Shown here: one piece after another, positions 1-8,250 of the stretch
Numbering within the stretch: position 1 is the stretch's first letter
How the letters are laid out: the number at the start of each line of letters is the position of its first letter
Source: Subtercola boreus
Lineage (GTDB): Bacteria > Actinomycetota > Actinomycetes > Actinomycetales > Microbacteriaceae
Assembly: GCF_006716115.1 (NCBI RefSeq)
Contig: NZ_VFOO01000001.1
Span: 62,001 to 126,000 of the forward strand
DNA: 64,000 bases
Direction of reading: 5' to 3'
Position numbers and translations under genes: made by a program
Notes under the pieces: generated by a model
The model's database searches: none
What the model was told of the DNA's origin: nothing
What the model saw: the letters and a program-made list of their open reading frames with translations, nothing else

Positions 1-271
1 CGTGGTGGGCGAGGAACTGTGCCGCACGCAGGGTGAGCCGTGGTTCGGAGGTGCGCAGCAGTCCGGTCGCGGTGACGGGGTCGAGCGCCGCTGAGCCACG
101 GTGTCGTCCGTCGGAGCCGCCGTCGGCGGAGGCGAACACCGCGCGGGCCCAGTTCACGGCGGGGAGGGGCGGGCATCCGCTCTCGTTGAGAGTGCCGCCG
201 AAGAGCTGCTGGAGCCTCACCCGGGGGTCGACGTGGTCACCGAACAGTTTCGCTGTGAGTATCGACTGCAT
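1..271 (-). CDS. Unrecognised protein, N-terminal part, runs off the window
   Basis: Reading leftwards from an ATG at 269-271, the frame stays open to the window edge for 90 codons. The protein starts MQSILTAKLFGDHVDPRVRL and later reads LRTSEPRLTLRAAQFLAHH. An in-frame GTG lies three codons further upstream and could be the true start. No clear Shine-Dalgarno sequence precedes either start. A plausible promoter lies just upstream (-35 TTGGCG, -10 TACGCT), which supports a real gene. I do not recognise the family and no function is proposed. The codon pattern matches the neighbourhood, so it is probably coding, but only the N-terminus is visible. Confidence 0.5.
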   Translation of the reverse strand, partial: MQSILTAKLFGDHVDPRVRLQQLFGGTLNESGCPPLPAVNWARAVFASADGGSDGRHRGSAALDPVTATGLLRTSEPRLTLRAAQFLAHH

Positions 272-292
272 GAACCACACCCTAATGGGGGG

Positions 293-321
293 CAGCGTAC
301 CAGCGCCAGCCCAAACGCCAA
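293..321 (-). promoter_or_regulatory. Predicted promoter of the leftmost gene
   Basis: On the minus strand TTGGCG (316-321) and TACGCT (293-298) are separated by 17 nt, a standard -35/-10 arrangement, and sit about 20 nt in front of the ATG at 271. Inferred from sequence only. Confidence 0.4.
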
Positions 322-349
322 GTTGGTCCCCCAAATGGGTGGCATTCGC

Positions 350-676
350 TCACTGAACCTGTAGTGCGGCGATTGCTTCGACCTCCACGAGTGCACCTGG
401 GCGCGCGGGGGCGACCGCCAACACCGTCACGGCTGTGCGATGAAATCCCCACACCGACTGGGTCGCAGCGAACGCCTCGGCCGGATCGACCCCGGGGGCG
501 AGATGGATGGTCAGCTTGGCCACCAGTTCGGGCCCCGAACCGGCCTCGGCGAGCACGGCGAGCACATTGCGCATGGCCTGTGCCACCTGGGCTTCGAGGC
601 CATCGAGCAGGGCCCCGGCGGCATCCACTCCGTTCTGGCCGCCGACGAACAGGATCGGACCCGGTGGAAGGATCAT
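350..676 (-). CDS. RidA/YjgF/UK114 family protein, apparent 5' frameshift
   Basis: Members of this family hydrolyse reactive enamine/imine intermediates released by PLP enzymes, or act in related small-molecule deamination. The 108-residue open frame contains family-like segments (LFVGGQNGVDAAGALL near the N-terminus, VAKLTIHL, VEVEAIAAL at the C-terminus). The annotated ATG at 676 has no ribosome-binding site and cuts off the first strand. A better start, ATG at 718-720 with AGGAGGTG upstream (727-734), opens a frame that reaches a stop after 15 codons. One extra G in the five-G run at 709-713 would join it to this frame and give MPAPQLYRSPAFAQGMILPP. Either the gene is frameshifted or a base was lost in sequencing. 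It is transcribed away from the importer genes to its right. Confidence 0.75.
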   Translation of the reverse strand: MILPPGPILFVGGQNGVDAAGALLDGLEAQVAQAMRNVLAVLAEAGSGPELVAKLTIHLAPGVDPAEAFAATQSVWGFHRTAVTVLAVAPARPGALVEVEAIAALQVQ

Positions 677-861
677 GCCCTGGGCGAAGGCTGGACTGCG
701 GTAGAGCTGGGGGCGGGCATCCGTTCACCTCCTCTTCATCCGCTATCTCCACGGGAGGACCGGACCGGACGCAGGCGAGCCCTACCGTGTCAACGTCGCC
801 CACCGTGGCCCAGCAGCCCGCAGTCCAGCGCGGGCACCACGAGCGACGTACCGGAGGAATC

Positions 862-1992
862 TTGTTCACTGTTCGTCGTAGCACCATGGCTGTCGCCGCT
901 CTCGCTGTCGCAGCCCTCGCCCTGACCGCCTGCTCATCCACCGCCTCGACCGCGGGCGCTTCCGCCGGAAGCGTCGACGCCAAGACCGCGACCAGCGTCT
1001 CGGCGTTCGGTGACCTCGACGGCCTCGTCGCCGCCGCGAAGGCGGAGGGCTCGCTCAACGTCATCGCCCTTCCCGACGACTGGGCGAACTACGGCAAGAT
1101 CATCGAGGCCTTCAAGGCGAAGTACGGGATCACCGTGAATTCGGCCAGCCCCGATGCATCCAGTGCCGAGGAGATCACCGCGATCACGAGCCTCGCCGGC
1201 CAGGACACCGCCCCCGACGTCGTCGACGTGGGTCCGGCCGTGGCGCTCGCCAACACCGACAAGTTCGCGCCCTACCAGGTGGCCGCGTGGGGCGACATCC
1301 CCGACAGCAACAAGGAGTCGACCGGACTCTGGGTCAACGACTACACCGGGCTGATGTCGATCGGCTACAACTCGAACGTCGTCAAGACCGCCCCGGCGAA
1401 GCTCGACGACCTGCTCGGTGCCGACTACAAGGGCAAGGTCGCGATCAACGGCGACCCGACCCAGGCCGGTGCGGCCTTCGCGGCCGTCGGACTCGCAGCC
1501 GTGCAGTCCGGTGGCACGCTGGACGACTTCCAGCCCGGGATCGACTTCTTCCAGAAGCTGAACAAGGCCGGCAACTTCCTCACCGTCGACCCGACCCCGG
1601 CGACGATCGCCTCGGGCGAGACCGCCGTCGTCTTCGACTGGAGCTACAACAACCTCGCAGCCGCCGCGGCGACCCCCGGTTGGAAGACCACCGTTCTGCC
1701 CGGCACGGCCTACGGCAGCTACTACAACCAGGCGATCAACAAGGAGGCCCCGCACCCCGCGGCCGCCCGCCTCTGGCAGGAGTTCCTCTACAGCGCCGAC
1801 GCCCAGAACCTCTACCTGGCGGCGGGCGCGTTCCCGGTGCTCCTCGGAGCCATGGAGACGGCCGGCACGGTCGACACCGCAGCCGAAGCCGCTGTGGGGA
1901 AGATGCCCGAGAACTTCGTCTCGCCGACCTCCGACCAGAGCACGGCAGCAGCCGCACTGCTCTCGACGAACTGGGCCGCGGCGATCCAGTAG
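862..1992 (+). CDS. ABC importer substrate-binding lipoprotein
   Basis: Extracellular solute-binding protein of a PotABCD/iron-type importer, 376 residues. The start is TTG at 862, chosen because GGAGGA lies 4-9 nt upstream and because it places a lipoprotein signal (two arginines, hydrophobic core, LTAC lipobox with Cys24) at the N-terminus. The mature part alternates the usual periplasmic-binding-protein segments, including TAPDVVDVGPAVAL, GLWVNDYTGLMSIGYNSNVV and VFDWSYNNLAAAAATPGW. It is the first gene of a four-gene run with two permeases and an ATPase. The architecture is that of the polyamine/opine/phosphonate/ferric-ion group; the substrate cannot be read from the sequence. A possible -10 (TACCGT, 782-787) would give a leader of about 70 nt. 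Confidence 0.88.
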   Translation: MFTVRRSTMAVAALAVAALALTACSSTASTAGASAGSVDAKTATSVSAFGDLDGLVAAAKAEGSLNVIALPDDWANYGKIIEAFKAKYGITVNSASPDASSAEEITAITSLAGQDTAPDVVDVGPAVALANTDKFAPYQVAAWGDIPDSNKESTGLWVNDYTGLMSIGYNSNVVKTAPAKLDDLLGADYKGKVAINGDPTQAGAAFAAVGLAAVQSGGTLDDFQPGIDFFQKLNKAGNFLTVDPTPATIASGETAVVFDWSYNNLAAAAATPGWKTTVLPGTAYGSYYNQAINKEAPHPAAARLWQEFLYSADAQNLYLAAGAFPVLLGAMETAGTVDTAAEAAVGKMPENFVSPTSDQSTAAAALLSTNWAAAIQ

Positions 1993-2014
1993 CAGAGACG
2001 CACACCTCCACACC

Positions 2015-2860
2015 ATGACGAAGAAGCTCGCCGTTCTCGGCCTCACACCGTTCGCGCTGTACGTTCTGCTGTTCCTCGCGATCCCCTCGGTGCTGGCGAT
2101 CACGACGGGCTTCTTCGACAAGGCGGGGGCGTTCACCCTCGACAACGTGAGCGCGCTCTTCTCTCCGCAGATCCTGCAGACGTTCCTCAGTTCGTTCTGG
2201 GTCTCGGGAGTGACGGCCGTCATCGGGGCGGTGGTCGGTGCGCTCGTCTGCTACGCCCTGCTCGGCACGCGCCCGGAGGGGGTGCTCCGCTCCACGGTCA
2301 ACTCGGCATCCAGCGTGCTCGCGCAGTTCGGTGGGGTCATGCTCGCCTTCGCCTTCATCGCGACGATCGGCGTGCAGGGCGTGATCACGGTGTGGCTGAA
2401 GGATGCCGGACTCGACATCTACGGCGACGGGGTCTGGCTCTACCAGGTGCCCGGCCTCCTGCTTCCCTACCTCTACTTCCAGGTGCCGCTCATGGTCATC
2501 ACGTTCATGCCGGCACTCGAGGGGCTGAAGCCGCAGTGGGCCGAGGCGAATGCCAGCCTCGGTGGCAGCCGCTTCACCTACTGGGTTCGGATCGCCGGCC
2601 CGATCCTTCTTCCGTCGTTCCTCGGCAGCCTGCTGCTGCTTTTCGCGAACGCGTTCTCGTCGTACGCGACGGCTGCCGCGCTGATCAGCCAGGGATCGCA
2701 GATCGTGCCGTTGCAGATCCGTTCGGCGCTGATCAGCGAGACCGTGCTGGGCCGTGCGAACATGGCCGGCGCGTTGGCCTTCGGGATGATCGTGGTGATG
2801 GTCGTGCTGATGTTCGGCTATTCGCTGCTGCAGTCCCGCACGGCGAGGTGGCAGCGATGA
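2015..2860 (+). CDS. ABC importer permease, PotB-like
   Basis: Inner-membrane permease of 281 residues with about six hydrophobic segments. The binding-protein-dependent permease loop that contacts the ATPase is visible as EANASLGGSRFTYWVRIAGP (the EAA motif). It starts 22 nt after the binding-protein stop, without an obvious ribosome-binding site. Its last codons overlap the next permease in an ATGA junction, so the two are translationally coupled. It pairs with the downstream permease to form the channel of the importer. Assignment to the PotB/CysT-like family is secure; the transported substrate is not known. Confidence 0.88.
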   Translation: MTKKLAVLGLTPFALYVLLFLAIPSVLAITTGFFDKAGAFTLDNVSALFSPQILQTFLSSFWVSGVTAVIGAVVGALVCYALLGTRPEGVLRSTVNSASSVLAQFGGVMLAFAFIATIGVQGVITVWLKDAGLDIYGDGVWLYQVPGLLLPYLYFQVPLMVITFMPALEGLKPQWAEANASLGGSRFTYWVRIAGPILLPSFLGSLLLLFANAFSSYATAAALISQGSQIVPLQIRSALISETVLGRANMAGALAFGMIVVMVVLMFGYSLLQSRTARWQR

Positions 2861-3888
2861 TCGGCGGGCGGGTGGGGGCAGCGCCCTCGCGGCTGACCCG
2901 CACGATCATCCTGAGCCTCGTCGGGCTGGTGTTCGCGGTGCCGATCCTCGCGATGATCCAGTTCACCTTCCGCGACGGGCTGAGCGGTTCGTACACGCTC
3001 AGTCACTGGACGGGCCTCGCCGACCCGGCCGTCAACACGAAGTACGCTCCGCTCGTCACCGCTCTCGGCAACTCTCTCGTGCTGGTCATCGTGACCGTGC
3101 TGCTGGTGCTCGTGCTGCTGCTGCCGACGATGATCCTCGTCGAGCTGCGCTTCCCGCGGCTGCGGCGCGTGCTGGAGTTCGTCTGCATCATCCCGATCAC
3201 GGTGCCGGCGATCGTGCTCGTCGTCGGGTTGGTGCCGGTGTACAGCGTCGTGGTGAAGGTCACCGGCAGCTCGATCTGGTCGCTCGGCTTCGCCTACGGC
3301 GTCACGGTGCTGCCGTACGCCTACCGGGCCATCCAGGCGAATCTGGGTACGGTCGACGTGGTCACGCTGGGCGAGGCGGCGCGGTCGCTCGGGGCGGGCT
3401 GGGCGACGGTGCTGTTCCGTGTCATCCTGCCGAACCTCCGGCGCGGCGTGCTCGCGGCATCCTTCATCTCGGTGGCGGTCGTGCTCGGGGAGTTCACGAT
3501 CGCCTCCCTCCTCAACCGCGTCAACCTGCAGACCGCGCTGGTGCTGATCTCGAAGAGCGACCCGTACGTGGCCGTCATCTTCTCGCTGCTCGCACTCGCG
3601 TTCGCGTTCGTGCTGCTGCTGCTCATCGGCCGGCTCAGCACCGTCGGCGCCGGCGGCGGCCGCCGTCGCGGGCGGAGGGGCGGCGCGGCATCCCCGCCGG
3701 CGCCGGGCACGAGCTCCGCGACCCCGCCAGGGCCGGGCGCGACCTCCGCGACTTCCGCGACCTCGCCGGGGTCCGGCGCGGCTCTCGCGACCCCGGCGGC
3801 TCCCGCCCCGCTTCCCGTGGACGCCGCGCTCGCTGCGGTGCCCGCCACCCTCCCGACGGCTCCCGCCGCAGAAAGAGCCAGCCGATGA
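2857..3888 (+). CDS. ABC importer permease, PotC-like, with Ala/Pro-rich tail
   Basis: Second transmembrane subunit, 343 residues. It has an EAA loop (LGEAARSLGAGWATVLFRVI) and about six membrane segments ending near residue 265 (FVLLLLIGRL). After this comes an unusual tail of about 75 residues made of Gly/Arg and then Ala/Pro/Thr/Ser repeats. PotC-type permeases normally stop close to the last helix, so the tail is extra and probably cytoplasmic and disordered. The start overlaps the previous stop (ATGA at 2857-2860), and the stop overlaps the ATPase start. The tail is coded by repetitive GC-rich DNA, like several other 3' gene ends in this window. Confidence 0.86.
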   Translation: MIGGRVGAAPSRLTRTIILSLVGLVFAVPILAMIQFTFRDGLSGSYTLSHWTGLADPAVNTKYAPLVTALGNSLVLVIVTVLLVLVLLLPTMILVELRFPRLRRVLEFVCIIPITVPAIVLVVGLVPVYSVVVKVTGSSIWSLGFAYGVTVLPYAYRAIQANLGTVDVVTLGEAARSLGAGWATVLFRVILPNLRRGVLAASFISVAVVLGEFTIASLLNRVNLQTALVLISKSDPYVAVIFSLLALAFAFVLLLLIGRLSTVGAGGGRRRGRRGGAASPPAPGTSSATPPGPGATSATSATSPGSGAALATPAAPAPLPVDAALAAVPATLPTAPAAERASR

Positions 3889-5066
3889 CCTCACTCACCG
3901 CACCCGCTGTCCCGGCCGCACTCGCGCCCACTGAGGGCGCATCCGTCGAGCTCATCGACGTGGTCAAGGACTACGGCACCGGCACGCTCGCGCTCGACTC
4001 GCTGAACCTGCACGTGCGACCGGGCGAGTTCGTCGCCCTGCTCGGACCGTCGGGCTGCGGAAAGACGACGGCGCTCCGCTCGGTGGCCGGGCTCGAGAGC
4101 GTCACCGGCGGGCGCGTCTGCATCGACAACATCGACGTGACCGACCAGCCGACCAACCGCCGTGACCTCGGGATGGTGTTCCAGTCCTACTCGCTGTTCC
4201 CGCACCTCGATGCTGCGGCGAACGTCGAATTCGGGCTCCGGATGCGCAAGGTTCCCGCGTCTGCCCGGCGTACCCGGGCGCTCGAAGCCCTCGAGATGGT
4301 CGGTCTCGGCGGTTTCGGCGACCGGTACGCCCACCAGATGTCGGGTGGGCAGCAGCAGCGCGTCGCCCTGGCTCGCGCACTCGTGACCCGGCCCCGGGTG
4401 CTGCTGCTCGACGAGCCGCTGTCGGCGCTCGATGCGAAGGTGAGGGTTCAGCTGCGGGACGAGATCCGCCGCATCCAGACCGAACTCGGCATCACCACGC
4501 TGTTCGTGACCCACGACCAGGAGGAGGCGCTCGCGGTCGCCGACCGCGTCGCCGTGATGCGCGCCGGCACGATCGAGCAGATCGGCACGCCCGAGAACCT
4601 CTACACGCAGCCCGCGACCACGTTCGTGGCGGAGTTCGTCGGCCTCAGCAATCGCCTGCCCGGGGTGGCGGCGGGTGGGTACGCCCTGGTGCACGGGGTC
4701 GAGCTGCCGCTGCTCGACCCGACGGTGGCGCAGGGCCCGGTCACGGTGTTCGTGCGGCCCGAAGACCTGGAAATCGTGCCGGCCGGCACCTCGGCGGTGC
4801 CGGTGCGGCAGGGTGCCGACCGGGCCGGTGCCGGTGCCGAGGGCGGTGACGGTGGCGGTGGCGGTACCGGTGCGGGGCCGGCACCGGTACTCGGGGGCAC
4901 GGTCGTCTCGTCGAGCTTCCTCGGTTCGATCCGCCGCACGACCGTGCGACTGCCGGGCGGAGCACTCGTCGCCGTGCAGCACGGCGTCGCGGTGCGGCCC
5001 GCCCCGGGCGAGCAGGTGAACCTCCGCTTCGGTGGCGCCTGCGTCTCGGCCGTCCCCGCGCCCTGA
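3885..5066 (+). CDS. ABC importer ATPase, PotA/FbpC-like
   Basis: Cytoplasmic ATPase of the importer, 393 residues. Visible are Walker A GPSGCGKTT (residues 54-62), the Q-loop VFQSYSLFPH, the signature SGGQQQR (153-159), Walker B LLLDEP (172-177) and the switch His210 (FVTHDQEEA). A C-terminal TOBE-like regulatory region follows from about residue 240. It carries a Gly/Ala-rich insertion of roughly 30 residues (about 302-330). The start overlaps the permease stop (ATGA). With the three upstream genes it forms one transcription unit that ends at the palindrome at 5115-5175. Confidence 0.9.
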   Translation: MTSLTAPAVPAALAPTEGASVELIDVVKDYGTGTLALDSLNLHVRPGEFVALLGPSGCGKTTALRSVAGLESVTGGRVCIDNIDVTDQPTNRRDLGMVFQSYSLFPHLDAAANVEFGLRMRKVPASARRTRALEALEMVGLGGFGDRYAHQMSGGQQQRVALARALVTRPRVLLLDEPLSALDAKVRVQLRDEIRRIQTELGITTLFVTHDQEEALAVADRVAVMRAGTIEQIGTPENLYTQPATTFVAEFVGLSNRLPGVAAGGYALVHGVELPLLDPTVAQGPVTVFVRPEDLEIVPAGTSAVPVRQGADRAGAGAEGGDGGGGGTGAGPAPVLGGTVVSSSFLGSIRRTTVRLPGGALVAVQHGVAVRPAPGEQVNLRFGGACVSAVPAP

Positions 5067-5114
5067 CCCTCCCTCCCTCCCTCCTCCCGCTCCCTCCCAC
5101 CCTCCTCAGGGGGC

Positions 5115-5175
5115 CGCGAAGGGACCCATATCGTTCCACCCGATCCGCGGCGGCGCGATTTGGGCCCCTTCAGCG
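5115..5175. repeat. Intergenic palindrome, family copy A
   Basis: Left arm GAAGGGACCCATATCG (5118-5133) and right arm, read on the other strand, GAAGGGGCCCAAATCG pair around a loop of about 22 nt. The arm recurs at 21361, 36511 and 42419. It lies after the importer operon, where it could also end transcription. The rest of 5067-5284 is a CT-rich tract plus a possible -10 TAGTCT at 5230-5235. Confidence 0.75.
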
Positions 5176-5284
5176 CGGAACTGTGCCGGGTTCACCCGAT
5201 CGGGGGGTGCGTGCGGGCCCTCAGGTTGGCTAGTCTCAGCCTGCGCACGTGCGCGACATTCCGAACAGAACTCGAGCATCCGTC

Positions 5285-8005
5285 ATGCCGCGCAGAACTC
5301 CCCGCCACCGTTCTCTCCGCTTCCTCCGGCTTCCGGCCGTGCTCGCTATCGGGGCTGTCGTCGGCACCGGCGGCATCGTCGCAGCTCCCGCTCCCCAGGC
5401 CCAGGCGGCATCGTCCGTCTACTCGTCCACCACCACGTGGATCAAGACGATCACGAGCGTGCTCGGCCCGGCGGGCAAGGTGTTCGGCTTCGACTCGGCC
5501 CCGCTCGATCTCGCCGCGGCGTTCATCGGCCCTCTGCTGTCGATCATCCTCGGTGGCGGCGACGATCAGCCCAAGGGCCCGCAGATCCAGGACGTGCTCG
5601 ACCGGCTGGAACAGCTGAACGACATCGAGAACAAGATCGACATGCTGCATGACGATCTGGCGACCATCCAGAGCCAGATCCTCGACACCGACCAGCACGT
5701 GCTGATGGGCACCTGCACCGTGCAGACCACGCAGCTGAACGCCTATCTGACGAAGCTGCAGTCGGCGCAATCGAAGTACAAGACGATGCTCGACCGGGTG
5801 GAGGACCTGCGGGAACACGGCGGCGACGGCACCGAACTGCAGCTCGCGGTCAACGAGTTCGTCGACTACTCGCTCGGTGACGCCGGTCGCACGGCCGTCG
5901 TCGGCACGCCGCTCGGCGACGGCGTGATGTCGGTGAACACGGCGCTGCTGACGACCGGCGGAGGTCCGGGGCTGATCAAGAGCTGCGGAGAGGCCTACCT
6001 CGCCGGCTGGCGCAACGACCAGGCGCACGCCGGAGCGGACGATGCGGGCCGCTGGCTCGACGACCGCAACTACTACCAGCCTCTGCAGAACCTGGTGGAG
6101 TTCTGGCAGACCGCCAGCGCGCAGGGCGCGTTCCTGGTGGAGGAGGCCGCTCTGCTGAAGTCGGCACGCACGTGGGTCGGTGACGGCAACGCCCTCGCAC
6201 CCGAAGACCAGGCGTCGGTGTGCAAGCTCGCTCTCAACGCCACCGGTTCGACGACCTCGGCCAAGACGAGAGCGATCTGCCGCGACGGATCCGTGTTCAT
6301 GCAGACCTACTACAACGGACTCGCCGCCGAGTGGCGTGAGGTCGGGATGCCGCTCAGCAACGACGACATGGTGCTGAGCCCGGGCTCCGCCGTGACGGGC
6401 GTCGTCTACAACAACAGAGTCGTGCCCTCGACGCTCTGGGCCCGGAACCCCTCCACCTTCCCCGCGACGTGGACGAGCGGCACGTGGACAACGTCCGCGA
6501 CACCGGTCACCGTCGACAGCATCCCGGGATTCGCGCCGGCAACGGAGTCGCAGTGGCTCGACCTCAGCTCGAGCTACGCGGCAACCCACCCCTCGAACCA
6601 GCCGGTGGTGGCGAAGACCCAGAACAGTTGGACCGCTCAGAAGAACGCGTACAAGGCAACTGAGGTCACGCCCTTCGCCCCGGTCGACGTTCTGGCCCAG
6701 ATGCGGAACAGCGTGCAACCGGGGACGCCGGCCGCCGACGGTACCCCGACCACGACGCACCTCTTCGACCTGACGGGAGTGACGTCGGCGTGGATCCCGA
6801 ACCAGACCGCGAGCCACACGTTCCCGATGTTCGTCGGCCGTGAGCCTTTCGAACTCGGCAAGGCCGACGGACTGACCTTCCCGCCATCGTCGTTCCAGGA
6901 CGGTTTCAACGAATCCGGGCAGGCCGACTACCTCTACGACGACAACGGGCTCGCGGTCAAATGTTTCGTGGCCCCCGTCGACGGCGTGGTCTGCAGCGAC
7001 ACCGTCGGTTCGTGGTTCATCGCCAGGGAAACGTCGGAGTACAACTACGGCGAGGCCTACCAGGTCTTCGCGGTGAACCCGGGGGCACCGGAGACCGGCC
7101 GGCTTGCGATCGCCTCCTACCCCGACTCTGGATGCCTCGGCATCCCCACAGAGTGCGCCTGGCGTGTGACATCCATCGACCGCACCTACGACCTCCCCTC
7201 CTGGCTCGCCCCGTTCACGACGAAGTCGGGCCAGAAGTACGAGGGTGACCCGACCGCGAAGGCGACGCTCTGGCCGGTGGCCGCGGTTCCGAAGGAGTGC
7301 GGGACGACCAGCTGGGGCGTGCCGACGCAATGCCGGGCGAGCATCGACGCGTGGCTGAAGGCGACCATCCCGAACCCGAGCATCCCGGGCCCGGTGGCGA
7401 CATCGGCGGCGACGGTCAGCGACCACGACTTCACCGACCGCGCCTATTGCGAAGTGCCCGGCTGGCAGCCGAACACGAGCGAAGCCGGGGTCGCGATCAC
7501 GACGGGTGAGGTGACCTGGACGGGCTGGAAGACGGATGGTGTCACCTACACCGCCACGACAGCCGCCGCGGATCCGCTCGCGCTGACCGACTTCGCGCGG
7601 AAGGCGGGCTGGTACTCCGACGACTTCGCCCGGGCGCGGGAAACGTTCACCCTGCGGTGTTCGTTCGCCGCCCGGTACACCGACCTCGCGACGGAGACCA
7701 CCGTGCAGAGCGCCGTTGCAACCGCGACGCGCGTGACGGGGTCGAACACGTTCAGCCTCGCGAGGGTCGGAGCCGAAGACCCGGGGGCTGGGTCGGGCAC
7801 GCCCGGTGCAGGCTCGCCGGGTACCGGCACGGGCGGATCGCAGCAGCCCGTCGTGGGGACGAATCCGAGCCACGCCTCGGGTGGCCAGCTCGCCGCCACG
7901 GGCAGCGAGGCGGCGCCCTGGGCGCTCTTCGCGGCCGCTCTCGCCCTCTTCGGGTTGTGGGCAGCACTGGTGGCGCGGCCGCGCGTGCGGCGCCGGGGCC
8001 GCTAG
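5285..8005 (+). CDS. Large secreted, LAATG-anchored surface protein of unknown function
   Basis: 906 residues from the ATG at 5285; an in-frame GTG at 5249 is an alternative start. The N-terminus is basic and followed by a hydrophobic stretch and Ala-rich cleavage region (signal peptide, about residues 1-40). Residues 80-170 are rich in predicted helix with coiled-coil character (VLDRLEQLNDIENKIDMLHD). The middle is Trp/Thr/Ser-rich with paired cysteines. The C-terminus has a Gly/Ser/Pro linker, LAATG (869-873), a hydrophobic helix and an Arg-rich tail. This is the layout of class E sortase substrates (LAXTG), which are joined to peptidoglycan. No sortase gene is in the window. I find no enzyme motif. 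The helical N-terminal part after a Gly/Ile-rich hydrophobic patch recalls pore-forming proteins only loosely. Confidence 0.85.
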   Translation: MPRRTPRHRSLRFLRLPAVLAIGAVVGTGGIVAAPAPQAQAASSVYSSTTTWIKTITSVLGPAGKVFGFDSAPLDLAAAFIGPLLSIILGGGDDQPKGPQIQDVLDRLEQLNDIENKIDMLHDDLATIQSQILDTDQHVLMGTCTVQTTQLNAYLTKLQSAQSKYKTMLDRVEDLREHGGDGTELQLAVNEFVDYSLGDAGRTAVVGTPLGDGVMSVNTALLTTGGGPGLIKSCGEAYLAGWRNDQAHAGADDAGRWLDDRNYYQPLQNLVEFWQTASAQGAFLVEEAALLKSARTWVGDGNALAPEDQASVCKLALNATGSTTSAKTRAICRDGSVFMQTYYNGLAAEWREVGMPLSNDDMVLSPGSAVTGVVYNNRVVPSTLWARNPSTFPATWTSGTWTTSATPVTVDSIPGFAPATESQWLDLSSSYAATHPSNQPVVAKTQNSWTAQKNAYKATEVTPFAPVDVLAQMRNSVQPGTPAADGTPTTTHLFDLTGVTSAWIPNQTASHTFPMFVGREPFELGKADGLTFPPSSFQDGFNESGQADYLYDDNGLAVKCFVAPVDGVVCSDTVGSWFIARETSEYNYGEAYQVFAVNPGAPETGRLAIASYPDSGCLGIPTECAWRVTSIDRTYDLPSWLAPFTTKSGQKYEGDPTAKATLWPVAAVPKECGTTSWGVPTQCRASIDAWLKATIPNPSIPGPVATSAATVSDHDFTDRAYCEVPGWQPNTSEAGVAITTGEVTWTGWKTDGVTYTATTAAADPLALTDFARKAGWYSDDFARARETFTLRCSFAARYTDLATETTVQSAVATATRVTGSNTFSLARVGAEDPGAGSGTPGAGSPGTGTGGSQQPVVGTNPSHASGGQLAATGSEAAPWALFAAALALFGLWAALVARPRVRRRGR

Positions 8006-8112
8006 TCGGCTGAGGTGCGGGGCCGCTCCCTCTGCGGTCGGCGAGTGTGGCGGCGTTCCGGTGCGCGGTGCCCCGGTGCCCGGTGCGCCGGAGCCCCGGT
8101 GCCCCGGTGCGC

Positions 8113-8118
8113 GATACT
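8113..8118 (+). promoter_or_regulatory. Possible -10 box for the Cds1-like gene
   Basis: GATACT at 8113-8118 is the best -10-like sequence in the 245-nt gap. It would give a long leader that contains the three palindromic units at 8172-8243. Confidence 0.25.
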
Positions 8119-8171
8119 GGGGGGCGTACGCCACGTCCGGCCCCCCCCGGGCCCGGCGGAGCGCGAGTGGC

Positions 8172-8243
8172 GGGCCGCGCAGGCCCGAGAGTGCTGGGCC
8201 GCGCCGGCCCAAGTGTGCCGGGCCGCGCCGGCCCGAGAGATGA
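8172..8243. repeat. Three 24-bp tandem units, each palindromic
   Basis: Units start at 8172, 8196 and 8220. Each contains GGGCCGCGC.GGCCC, a strong hairpin. They end seven nt before the GTG start at 8251. The upstream part of the gap (8043-8110) holds CCGGTGC-type simple repeats. Confidence 0.7.
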
Positions 8244-8250
8244 GGACCCC

